Positions 10,761-19,630 of a stretch of DNA of 64,000 nucleotides are shown piece after piece. This stretch comes from Adiantum capillus-veneris (taxonomy: Eukaryota; Streptophyta; Polypodiopsida; Polypodiales; Pteridaceae), in the NCBI GenBank assembly GCA_014529385.2, contig CM043959.1:90670529-90734528 (forward strand), read 5' to 3'. Position numbers and translations under genes: made by a program. Position 1 is the first letter of the stretch. Each line of letters opens with the position of its first letter. The notes beneath the pieces were generated by a model. It was not told where the DNA came from, made no database searches, and was given only the letters and a program-made list of their open reading frames with translations.

Positions 10761-11356
10761 GATGTAGCATCTGTCAAGCCTGGCTTTTCTAGCGTTTTCC
10801 CCTTTGGAGTAATTCTGCCAGGTGAACTCCCTAAGCGTTCCTGCATCCCATAGCTTGAGATTGGCTTTGAGGATATTCCAATCTTTCCTTTCGCATGTTG
10901 CCATTGCTTGTCCTTTCTGTTGATACCTGTCCTCAGCAGCTTCAACCATATTGAAGTCTCCGAACATTATAACTTGACCAGTCAAGAGGCTGAGACGGTT
11001 CCATAAGTTGATTATGTCCTTGACTATCCCTCCAGCGTAGACAGACACTAGGATGCAGTGGAGGGGGGCTTCAATAGCCACGGCCACCCAAAATTCTCCT
11101 ACAGAGGAGTGTTTATTGTTCACCTTCCAGCTTTGAGGGATTCCGAGCGCGGTTCCTCCCAAACCCCTAGTGTGAGAGAAAACATACCACTTGTGGAGGC
11201 TAGAAATGGTTAAGAGCCTCTGCTCTAATTCGGTTCCAATAGTCTTCATCTCATGCAAGCCGATAACATCCATAGGTAGTTGACTATCCAAGCTTTGATT
11301 TTCTTAGCTTTGTTAGGGTCAGATAACCCTTTTATGTTTCAAGAGAGGGCTTTCAT
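10761..11356 (-). pseudogene. LINE B ORF2 endonuclease, N-terminal half
   Basis: ORF2 starts at 11356 (complement of 11354-11356) with MKALS, then a TGA in place of the conserved Trp, then NIKGLSDPNKAKKI. After a frameshift near 11290 the frame reads GLHEMK (the catalytic E motif), VAIEAPL, SVYAGG and FGDFNMV (the GDFN motif) down to RLDRCYINVV at 10761, where the LTR element interrupts it. This is the exonuclease-endonuclease-phosphatase fold used to nick target DNA. The stop and frameshift make it a pseudogene. Confidence 0.88.
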
Positions 11357-11480
11357 CTAACGTTCCGATGGTCCTTATGACCAACTGCCTGCTTATCGCA
11401 TTTAGTGCATTATGTGCATCTTTCTTAACTCTATTCATTGCTGCATTTATCAATGTCTCCAACTCTGACTTGTCCATCTA
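11357..11480 (-). pseudogene. LINE B ORF1 C-terminal remnant
   Basis: A minus-strand frame begins MDKSELETLINAAMN near 11477 and runs into the start of ORF2, matching the ORF1/ORF2 overlap seen in LINE A (MSRLEQELTAMDNQL). The rest of ORF1 is absent, so the element is probably 5'-truncated here. Confidence 0.5.
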
Positions 11481-12112
11481 ATTGTTTATGAAAGGGACAA
11501 TTACCAAAAATTTTCTCTCAAATTCAAAAAATTCCCAATTTACCCGTGTATAATTTTTGGGATGGATTACCTTGATTTTTGTTGAGCCCAGTCAAATAGA
11601 GGCACTATGTGTAGAAGTAATGAACAATTTCAACTTGAGACCCCACAATGTTGTCTGAATTTTTGAGTCTATAAAAAATTGTATAAAACAGAACTGGTCT
11701 TCGTACAAAGAATGCCAAAAAATTTGTTTTTGGAAATGTTTTTGAGGTTTTTGAAGGGTATTTTGAAAAATTGAAAAGCATTTTCGGATTGCCGGCCAAA
11801 TATAAGGGGCATCTTGGGCATTTTCACAAATTACAAGGGTATTTTTTTCGTAATTTTTCCTTTTTTAATTCCCTGTTTTGTGCAGAAATATGAAAAACCT
11901 GCACCTTTTTTTAATTCCCTTTTTGTGCAGAAGATGTAATGTGTTTGTGAGTGTGCTATAGTATAGCAGGTGTTCCTTAAAATGCAGGTACTAATGTGTT
12001 TGCAGGTGAGGCTGTAAAACTAATGTGTTTGGTGTGTGTTGCAGTACAGTAGGTGGATTGTCGATAGAGTGTGGGTAGGTGGGTAGGGGTTCATCCTATC
12101 GTACGCACGAGG
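11481..12112. other. AT-rich spacer with a short tandem duplication
   Basis: I see no gene. At 11858-11933 a unit of about 45 bp containing TTTTTTAATTCCCT and TTTGTGCAGAA occurs twice in tandem. Short repeats of CTAATGTGTTTG follow near 11990-12030. The 5' flank (11490-11850) is A/T-rich with many short homopolymers. Confidence 0.5.
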
Positions 12113-12117
12113 GGGTG

Positions 12118-12127
12118 GGGGGGGGGG

Positions 12128-12210
<83 letters not shown>

Positions 12211-12212
12211 AG
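12118..12212. repeat. (GA)n microsatellite
   Basis: A G-run is followed by more than 40 GA dinucleotides. It forms the outer edge of the left arm of the foldback. The translated Arg-Glu frame is an artefact. Confidence 0.95.
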
Positions 12213-12432
12213 AGATGAAATGTTATGTTAACGTCTTCAAAACGCCAAAATGACGGTTGTTGTTCTATGAGACCAAACAGCTACAATAGGTGAATTTGAT
12301 ACAATGTCTGAGTACAACAAGTACAACGAATTGAGAAAGTGAAAGCTGAAATTTGAAAAAATTGGACTGGTCATCTCCAAGAGTGATCCGGATCTGTTGC
12401 TTTTGATTTAGTATTGATTCAAGCTTTTATTT

Positions 12433-13170
12433 TTGCAGGAGATACCTATGAGGACATCTTTTGAGGAGGCTGAAGGCCTCTTCCATTTTTGCCTTGTTGA
12501 AGAGCACATTAGCAAAGGTCATGCTCGTTGGACAAGGAACGCAGACATACGTGCAGACACGGAGTACTACCGATATGTAGCTCTCAGCCCTGGAGCTTTC
12601 CTTGACTTCTCATGTCATAGTCCCATCGATAACTACAATTATTCACCAATGTCCCGTGAAGATGTAGACTCCTGCAATAGTCTCATGAAGCATTTATGTG
12701 AATCAAAGGTGTGTAAGATGGTGAGGAACTCTTTCAATGAGTCAATGATGTCCAATTACTTGAAACATCAAGGGGATGACTTATACACAGCCAACAATGA
12801 CCTAATCCATGCCGTGTTCTTTCGGGAGGCGAAACCCAGATTTTGACTCTTGTGGATCTTTAGAGACAAAGAGTGGAAGCAATATCTAGATGTCATTTCT
12901 ACGTATCGGCACTACTATAGGTTGCACATCAACGTTTGCGCATGGAGTGGAAGAAGAGTCCAAGTGAAGGAACAAATGGCAAAGGTTCCCCCCCCCCCCC
13001 CCCCCTCTCTCTCTCTCTAAAGTTTCAATGTTGCTTTCTTTCTACAGGCTGAATTGTGGAGAACACTGAAGAGGCAAAGAGGCGTTCCACAGCAAGAAAG
13101 GAAAAGAATAAGAAACCCATGGGCATCTCTGAACAAACGGAGGAGATTTTGATGAGATGCATGCTGCATA
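12433..13170 (+). pseudogene. Unrecognised multi-exon gene, left-arm copy
   Basis: Exon A follows an acceptor (TATTTTTGCAG near 12438) and reads from about 12439, with LFHFCLVEEHISKGHARW near its start and HAVFFREAKPRF near 12840. A TGA follows, then the same frame continues FRDKEWKQYLDVIS to about 12981. A donor (AAAGGTTCC) opens a short intron with a C/CT tract, closed by TTCTTTCTACAG, and exon C gives AELWRTLKRQRG up to a stop near 13148. The total is about 230 codons. I do not recognise the family. The TGA suggests this copy is broken, while the exon structure suggests a captured or duplicated host gene. Confidence 0.5.
12988..13018. repeat. Poly-C/(CT)n tract in an intron
   Basis: A run of about 18 C followed by CT repeats lies just after the inferred donor site. 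Its inverted counterpart in the right arm is the much longer (GA)n/poly-G at 14479-14557. Confidence 0.9.
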
Positions 13171-13401
13171 TACATGGCTTGTCTTGTACCATGTTGTCTG
13201 TACATTGTTGGTCTTGTTGGTGTCTACATTGAGTAGTGAGTTATGGTTGTGGATGCTTGCAACATACTCCCGGCTTTGGTGTCCATTCTTCTTAACTATT
13301 AGTATATGGTAGTGGTCAGATGTGAGGAATTCAGTCATCTTGGGTGCCTTTCCTCGTGCCATTTGCTGATCTAATTTATGTGCTTCTAAAGGGTTCTCCA
13401 A
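13042..13401 (-). CDS. Unknown ORF on the opposite strand, left arm (119 codons)
   Basis: An open frame antisense to the exon blocks begins MENPLEAHKLDQQMARGK and continues through DHYHILIVKKNGHQSREY. The equivalent ORF is also open in the right arm (13963-14328), with mostly conservative differences over about 75 residues. It is hydrophilic, with no signal peptide or membrane segment. I do not recognise it. It may be a real short protein or a frame kept open by chance in two young copies; its 3' end overlaps antisense to exon C. Confidence 0.3.
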   Translation of the reverse strand: MENPLEAHKLDQQMARGKAPKMTEFLTSDHYHILIVKKNGHQSREYVASIHNHNSLLNVDTNKTNNVQTTWYKTSHVYAACISSKSPPFVQRCPWVSYSFPFLLWNASLPLQCSPQFSL

Positions 13402-13439
13402 TTTACTAATTGGGCTTTTCTTCCTCTTAAAACTTTCAA

Positions 13440-13530
13440 TGTTGCTTCCTTTCTGCAGACTGAATTCTGGAGAAATCTAAAGAGGCAAAGAGGTATTCCA
13501 AAGCAAGAAAGGGAAAGAAAACGAAAGTGT
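13440..13530 (+). pseudogene. Second copy of exon C in the left arm
   Basis: A second acceptor (CTTTCTGCAG near 13459) and TEFWRNLKRQRGIPKQERE repeat the exon C found at 13049 (AELWRTLKRQRGVPQQERK). The exon was therefore duplicated in tandem before or after the inverted duplication. The same second copy is present in the right arm near 13975-14050. Confidence 0.55.
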
Positions 13531-13685
13531 CATTCTTCCACTCCATCATTTGTAACCTACTCTAATTGGAAATCATTAGCTAGATCTTCATTTTGTCTGC
13601 TCACGATCCTTTGCACTGCAAATCCATGTATGCTGAGAATCGGGGTGCCTAATTTGACAGTATGGCGGAGCTTTATGATGTTCTT

Positions 13686-13811
13686 TTTTTATAACAAGTC
13701 GAGTGCTTCTGGCAATGTCCCTACTCTCTAATGCGGCATTGGTGAGCATATCCATCATCAAACTATCCAAACGGCGTACGTGCAAACACTATGAATTGGT
13801 TATAGAAGAAT
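13686..13811. other. Loop between the foldback arms
   Basis: About 125 bp of unpaired sequence. No gene is seen. Confidence 0.6.
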
Positions 13812-13962
13812 GAACATCATAAAGCTCTGCCCTATTGTCAAATTAGGCACCCCAGTTTTGAGCATACATGGATTTGCAGTGCAAAGGATCGTGAGGTAGA
13901 CAAAATGAAGATCTAGCTAATGATTTCTAGTTAGAGTAGGTTACAAATGGTGGAGTGGAAGA

Positions 13963-14328
13963 ATGACACTTTCCTTTTCTTTCCCTTTCTTGTTGTGGAA
14001 TGCCTCTTTGCCTCTTCAGATTTCTCCAGAATTCACTCTGCAGAAAGGAAGCAACATTGAAAGTTTTAAGAGGAAGAAAAGCCCAGTTAGCAAATTGGAG
14101 AACCCTCTAGAAGCACATAAACTAGATCAGCAAATGGCACAAGGAAAGGCACCCGAGATGACTAAATTCCTTACATATGACCACTACCATACACTAATAG
14201 TTAAGAAGAATGGACACCGAAGCCGGGAGTATGTTGCAAGCATGCACAACCACAACTCACTACTCAATGTAGACACCAACAAGACCAACAATGTACAGAC
14301 AACATGGTACAAGACAAGCAATGTATAG
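13963..14328 (+). CDS. Unknown ORF on the opposite strand, right arm (121 codons)
   Basis: This is the right-arm counterpart of the ORF at 13042-13401, antisense to the exon blocks here. It contains LENPLEAHKLDQQMAQGK and KKNGHRSREYVASMHNHN, with no stop across the shared region. The N-terminal 30 residues are the complement of exon C and probably not part of a native protein. Function unknown. Confidence 0.3.
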   Translation: MTLSFSFPFLLWNASLPLQISPEFTLQKGSNIESFKRKKSPVSKLENPLEAHKLDQQMAQGKAPEMTKFLTYDHYHTLIVKKNGHRSREYVASMHNHNSLLNVDTNKTNNVQTTWYKTSNV

Positions 14329-14344
14329 GCAACATGCATCTCAT

Positions 14345-14477
14345 CAAAATCTCCTCTGTTTGTTCAGAGATGCCCCATGGGTTTCTTTTTCTTTTTCTTT
14401 CTCACTGTGGAACGCCTCTTTGCCTCTTTAGTGTTCTCCACAATTCAGGCTGTAGAAAGAAAGCAACATTGAAACTT

Positions 14478-14536
<59 letters not shown>

Positions 14537-15090
14537 GGGGGGGGGGGGGGGGGGGGGAACCTTTGTCATTCGTTCCTTCACATGGACTCTTCTTCCACTC
14601 CATGCGCAACCCTTGATGTGCAAGCTATAGTAGTGCCGATACCTAGAAATGACGTCTAGGTATTGCTCCCACTCTTTGTCTCTAAAGAGCACAAGAGTCG
14701 AAATTTGGGTTTCGCCTCCCGAAAGAACACGGCATGGATTAGGTCATTGTTGGCCTTGATGTTTCAAGTAATTGGACATCTTTGACTCATTGAAAGAGTT
14801 CCTCACCGTCTTACACTCCTTGATTCACATAAATGCTTCATGAGACTATTGCGGGAGTCTACATCTTCACGAGACATTGGCGAATAGCTGTAGTTATCGA
14901 TGGGACTATGGCGTGAGAAGTCAAGGAAAAGCTCCAAGGCTGAGAGCTGCATATCGGTAGTACTCCGTGTCTGCACCTATGTTTGCGTTCCTTGTCCAGA
15001 GAGCATGACCTTTGCTAATGTGCTCTTTAGCAAGGCCAAAATGGAAGAGGCCTTGAGCCTCCTCAAAAGATATCCTCATACGCATCTCTA
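14345..15090 (-). pseudogene. Unrecognised multi-exon gene, right-arm copy
   Basis: The same three coding blocks as at 12433-13170, in inverted orientation: exon A (about 15088-14700), the block with FRDKEWEQYLDVISRYRHYY (about 14692-14557) and exon C (about 14448-14350). Here the codon that is TGA in the left arm is CGA (Arg), but small indels break exon A, including a deletion near 14755 and a one-base loss near 14690. The two arms carry different lesions, so the ancestral gene was probably intact when duplicated. Confidence 0.5.
14479..14557. repeat. (GA)n with poly-G tract
   Basis: About 26 GA units followed by CGAGA and a run of about 22 G. It lies inside the inferred intron of the right-arm gene copy. 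Confidence 0.95.
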
Positions 15091-15244
15091 GTAAAAATAA
15101 AAGCTTGAATCATTACTAAATCAAAAGCAACGGATCCAGATCACTCTTGCAGACGACCAATCAGAGTATTGACCATGGAGAATATTGATGAGATTCGACA
15201 GCGACCAAAGAGGGATTTCATATGAGCCTGGCCCCACCAGAACT

Positions 15245-15245
<1 letters not shown>

Positions 15246-15274
<29 letters not shown>
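15246..15274. repeat. Poly-C tract
   Basis: A run of nearly 30 C in the right arm, at the edge of a segment absent from the left arm. Confidence 0.9.
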
Positions 15275-15275
<1 letters not shown>

Positions 15276-15438
15276 ATTTCATCTCATTTCAGTTTTTCAG
15301 TTTTTCATATTTTAGCTTTCAATTTCTCAAATTATTGTACTTTCTGTACTCAAACATTGTATCGTATTCACGTATTGTAGTTGTTTGGTCTCATAGGTCA
15401 ACAAGTGCCTTTTGAAGACGTTAACATAACATTTCATA

Positions 15439-15442
<4 letters not shown>

Positions 15443-15492
<50 letters not shown>

Positions 15493-15649
15493 ATCATAAA
15501 GAAGCTTTGAAGGAAGGGAATTTCATAAAATAATAACATTTCATTCCAGGACCTCACTTAGTTGATGCAATGTTTCAACCACCTCTTCAACTAGTTTGAG
15601 GCTTAAACATATTAAAATATTCATAGTCAATAATACGCAATCTTAAAAA

Positions 15650-15691
<42 letters not shown>
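15443..15691. repeat. (CT)n microsatellites
   Basis: Two long CT tracts, 15443-15486 and about 15653-15691, are separated by about 165 bp. Both are followed by similar words (TTAAAAATCAT and TTACAAATCAC), which suggests local duplication. Confidence 0.9.
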
Positions 15692-15697
<6 letters not shown>

Positions 15698-15753
15698 ATC
15701 ACGTCCAGACATATTATTCATCCTTCTTCACATGCAAAATATTTAAGCTCGCA

Positions 15754-15755
<2 letters not shown>

Positions 15756-15799
<44 letters not shown>
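15756..15799. repeat. (TG)n microsatellite
   Basis: About 22 TG units followed by a T-run. The flanks 15800-16170 contain no recognisable gene. Confidence 0.95.
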
Positions 15800-15802
<3 letters not shown>

Positions 15803-16169
15803 TTTCAGACAATACATGCATAGAGGCATGAAAAAACAAATTATATCAATGTTAGAGGCCTTGGAAGGGCCACATAGAGAGCACAAAAAACCACACCACT
15901 AAAACACCATACAACATCAAGGGCCAAAGGAAGGGCTAGTCAAAGAGAAAGGAGGGCAAGATTTCACTAGTTATCCGTCTGCGATGGCCAAGACCACAAA
16001 TCGCCTTGGCCAAAAAGGCTATGCATGACAAGATGACGTTATTTTGTTGGACTTCAAAGTTGTTTCTCTCTTCTATCCTGAAAGTTCATTCATATGCCTA
16101 ATGAACTAAGTTGTAAAGCTAATCACAACAAGGCCGTCACTAACTTGCCATCGATGGCACTACTTGCGC

Positions 16170-16170
16170 G

Positions 16171-16201
<31 letters not shown>
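16170..16201. repeat. (GA)n microsatellite
   Basis: About 16 GA units. The sequence between it and the element at 16388 is non-coding. Confidence 0.9.
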
Positions 16202-16387
16202 CATGCATAAATAACGGTTTCCATTTAATTTATTTTTTTAACTGTTCCTAATTATAAGTCAAGGGGGCCCTAAACCACTCCCTATAAAATAGTGCCAACA
16301 AGGACAACTATTTGTAAATTTTCTGAAGACGAAGGGCATTCTCCTTTTAAAAAGGAAATTTGATGTGAAGCATCAACTCCCCCTCAT

Positions 16388-16737
16388 CACTATATCACAC
16401 GGGCATGGTCAAATGGGATCAATGGTGGAGGAGGAAAAGGCGATGCGCGTCAATTATGGACCGTCCGATCTGAGGTTGCCCCAAATTTACCAATTTGCCC
16501 GAATTTACTAATCAGCCCACATTTACAATATGACATACTCGAATCGCCTATATTTCGACGTACGCATGAGGGTGTAGTGGTGGGGAGGTCAGGGGTTCGA
16601 GACATGGGGTGTGGGTCGACCCGAATTTACAAGCCTGCCTGAATTTACCAAACGCCCCGAATTTGCCAAATGCGCATCCGACGGCCCAGATCACCTAAGC
16701 CGTCGATCCCATTTGAGCATGCCCATGCAAGATAGTG
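16388..16737. mobile_element. Small inverted-terminal-repeat element (350 bp)
   Basis: The ends are inverted repeats: CACTAT, seven bases, then GGGCATGGTCAAATGGGATC on the left, against the complement of GATCCCATTTGAGCATGCCC then GATAGTG on the right. The interior has repeated GCCCGAATTTAC-like units and GACCGTCCGATCTG. A tRNA-like pair of boxes (GGTGTAGTGG at 16571, GGTTCGAGAC at 16594) lies near the centre. It has no coding capacity. It shares ATGGGATCAATGG with the elements at 19631 and 26757. No target duplication was identified. Confidence 0.6.
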
Positions 16738-17678
16738 TGGAGGTCAACCCCGACACCCGCATGTCAGAGGGCTCGAAAAATAGCAGGCGCACTTAAAGCC
16801 CCTCGCCTTTACCGCTAGTCAAACTAACCTTGACACGAAAAGAGTAATTCTTAACCAACGCATAAGATGTAGGCTAAAAACAAACTCTGCAGAGTAGAGA
16901 CCTTCATGAAACTAAACAAAACCTAGTAAAACCCGTGACTTGAATAAAACATCATAAACCAAACAGACGTTAAATTAACAAGTAAACTGTTAAGGTTGCT
17001 AAATTTGAGAACTTATTCCCAAATCTGAAATAGCAAGCAGTGAGTACAGAGTAGATTGCAAAAAAAACATGAAAAGATGGAAATAATACTTGCAAAATCA
17101 AAGGAATTTTCTGCTTTATATGACAAGAGAAAAGGCCTCGGTCTCTTCCTTTAAAGTGTGCACCTCTTCTAGTTCTGGATAAGGGCAGCACTCCATTAGT
17201 GAAAGAGAAAGTTAGAAAATAAGAAAAAATCCACAGGAAAAATAAAAACAAGTATCATGTCTAACATAAAATTCTCGCATGGGTAGATTGATTAATATCA
17301 TCCAAGCCAAACAATTAAGAACATGCAACTCGCTCCCTTGACCACCAAAACACACCATAGTTGGGCCCCTAGACCCAGATGTCAAGGAATTTGCGACATC
17401 AACAAGAAATATCGTCCAAGCCACATCATCAAGAATGCAGAGCTAAACCCCTCAACCCACCACGCATAAAAAGTTTCTCCACCATCAAAAATTAAAAACC
17501 TTTCCAACTTCAGTCACAAACCAAGACATACCTAGATGAACCTAGGCAAAGCCCAAATTCACCCATAAAGAAAAGTGCAATTATAAGCTCATGGAAGTAA
17601 ACCTCAAGACCATATAATCAACAGCGTCATCAATGCCAATAGTGGGTATAGAACCAAATATGCTGCCCCCACCCCCCC

Positions 17679-17716
<38 letters not shown>

Positions 17717-17821
17717 CACGCACGTGAGCATATACCTATATGAGAGCCCTGTGAATTGAGTTAGCCTTCATATGTGGGAATCTGTTTTTGATGATGTATA
17801 ATGAGCTAGCTCAACTATGCA
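16738..17821. other. Non-coding spacer with (AC)n
   Basis: No gene is supported. It includes a C-run and about 16 AC units at 17683-17716. Short frames here are T- or A-rich and lack any domain. The 3' end of the F-box-like gene on the minus strand begins at 17822. Confidence 0.5.
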
Positions 17822-19461
17822 CTAGTGCTTCCTCATTTGTGACGACAACTCCTCCGAATCGTCAAAAGAAAGAGATGGCACTCGCATACTCAATCTTGGA
17901 CGATGCACCAAGGCACAAGCAAAGTTGGCTGTGCCCCTCTCTTCAGGTAACACGTACCAACTGTTTTGTGCAACGTCATACACAAGAGGTGGCTTAAATT
18001 GTCCTCGCCGCGGGTCTCGAATTGTCAAGTAAAACAGGCATCCTTCTGCCTGGGTTGCTGAATCCCACTTTGAATACACGAGCCAATGCCATAGGTGCTG
18101 GGGAGTTCTTGCCACAACCACCCAAACAGCAAGGTCTCGCTTCACCATTCGAAGCTCCCTTACAACAAAGCCAAGGCAGATTCGTTTATTATGTGAAGTT
18201 ACTATCTCACTGACTGCTTGCAACAATCTTCCTTTCCACTTGAGAAAGCTACACAAAATGCCAAAGTTCTTTATGTATATGTGTGGCATCTTCACCTTGC
18301 TCCATACATCATCAGACGCATGATAAGCAAATAAAATCGGTGAACATTCAAACAAGTGTGGAGACGGAGACACGTAATGGAAGAAATCTCCATCTGCCAG
18401 CGGAAATTTGGCTGTAGTAGCCTCTTCAGGGCTGTGCCCGACCTTCCACCGGCCAATTCTGGAGTCAAAAATCTCCAAGTAGCCCGGATCTACACAAAGG
18501 GATTTGTGCGTAAGCATGATATAGTAGCGGGTGGGGTCCACATCATCAACTGCCATGTGCATATGGGGGAATTTAGTCCATGGATGTCTGGCTGACATCT
18601 GACCAAACAGATGACATGGATTTGCAGGCGAAGGAAGCACCTTTATGGAACCAGTAAGGCAATTGAAGACAATAATCTGGTAAACATCTTCTTCAGTCCC
18701 TGACTTACACACAAATGCACACATATAAGGCCACCGGTGCTGACTAAGCGAGGCATACCATGACATCACCCTTGGCTGAACTAGCACAAGTGAGTGCAAT
18801 GGGGTCCGCCAAGTAAGGAGAACAATTTTCTATGACTTTGGCTGGGCAGAGGTGGCCTGAAGAAGGCCCAATCTTTCCTTCCTTGCCCATCACAATGGCT
18901 GCTGAAAACCATGAAATCGACATTTTGCGATGGGATAATTGTTTTGGACATTACGAACCAGTATTCTTCCTTCTTGACATTTGTATCTAGCTGAACCTCC
19001 CCTGCTTCCAACATCAGATCCCAAGGCTTGCACACAGAGCAGAGTTGACAAAGTTGGCGAACAGGCAGCCGCCCTAATATCAGGTGGAAAGGCAACCACT
19101 TGTTGCTGCAATTTGTGCCGCTTTCAGGATCATGCCATATCCTCCTCTGTTTTCGTCTTAATAATTCCATCCACGCACTACTATTTTGAAGGGGGGCCTG
19201 CTCTTGCTATTGCTCATGCATGCATCTCTGCTGCCACATTAGCGCATATTCAGCGTCACGCGTGCTTTCACTTACTGCCATAGCAATTAACGTCCTCTGC
19301 AATTCAACAGTCCACAGACTGCCATGAGGTCTGACAATGCGGGCCCACTTACGAATTCTTTCCGCCGCCACTGCCGCCGCCTCCTCCTCCAACCCATGGC
19401 GTTTCCTCCGCCATCTGCTCCTCCTCTCTGCTCTTTGCAAACCTGCACAGACCGCCTCCAC
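17822..19461 (-). pseudogene. F-box/kelch-like gene, broken
   Basis: From 19461 the frame reads a Glu/Arg-rich N-terminus, meets a TAG at about 19207 and continues in frame to an F-box-like segment, KWLPFHLILGRLPVRQLCQL (about 19090-19030), as in substrate-recruiting subunits of SCF ubiquitin ligases. The frame ends near 18781, but a +1 frame (18799-17822) carries about 320 residues resembling F-box-associated/kelch blades: VFNCLTGSIKVLPSP, YLEIFDSRIGRWKVG and VYDVAQNSWYVLPEE. The stop and frameshift argue for a pseudogene; an unrecognised intron at the frameshift, or a start at 19170, could rescue part of it. This is the only long non-transposon gene in the window. Confidence 0.65.
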
Positions 19462-19630
19462 TCGCCTGCCTCCTCCCGCATCCCTCTCACATGCAAACCC
19501 AGTTTTTGATGACTGCAGAAGAAGTGATGGGCGGACGTTTGAGATGTATTTCCCACTAATAAGAGCGCTTTAGGGGGGGGGGCAATGTTCAGCCCTCCAT
19601 ACACCAAAATGTTGAATAAAGTAGGTGACC

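Larger units (their letters stand above)
2106..11480 (-). mobile_element. LINE B, non-LTR retrotransposon split by an LTR element
   Basis: One minus-strand LINE runs from an ORF1 remnant (about 11480) through the ORF2 endonuclease (11356-10761 and 5322-5133), reverse transcriptase (4670-3508) and zinc-binding C-terminus (3012-2311) to an A-rich tail at 2108-2151. The LTR element 5328-10755 lies inside the endonuclease. Removing it and one copy of ACATT rejoins the frame from RLDRCYINVV to HVAKSF. ORF1 upstream of about 11480 is missing, so the copy is 5'-truncated. Confidence 0.85.
12214..13685 (+). repeat. Left arm of the 3.2 kb imperfect foldback
   Basis: The sequence from ATGAAATGTTATGTTAACG (12214) to the T-run near 13685 recurs as an inverted copy at 13812-15437, with the same order of landmarks: outer AT-rich block, exon-like coding block, C/CT tract, second and third coding blocks, inner block. 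I estimate roughly 90% similarity over most of the length, with several indels. About 125 bp separate the arms. Transcription across the unit would produce a long self-complementary RNA. Confidence 0.88.
13812..15437 (-). repeat. Right arm of the 3.2 kb imperfect foldback
   Basis: Inverted copy of 12214-13685. Landmarks on the plus strand are AACATCATAAAGCTC (13813), the exon blocks on the minus strand, and CGTTAACATAACATTTCAT (about 15419). Compared with the left arm it has a longer GA/G tract, an extra segment of about 110 bp near 15165-15275 ending in a poly-C run, and several small indels. Confidence 0.88.

Noticed and set aside
12071-12253. Arg-Glu repeat ORFs (here and at about 15327-15557, 20422-20754, 21279-21710, 26406-26627)
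   Set aside because: They are translations of GA/CT/CA microsatellites, with no flanking domain.
16388-16737. Third CACTA element (ends read CACTAT...ATAGTG)
   Set aside because: The match to CACTA ends is only five or six bases, there is no 3-bp duplication, and the subterminal motif is absent.
19207-19607. Overlapping frames read as separate small proteins upstream of the F-box
   Set aside because: They overlap each other and only one (from 19461) is in frame with the F-box; the Gly/Arg-rich one is low complexity.
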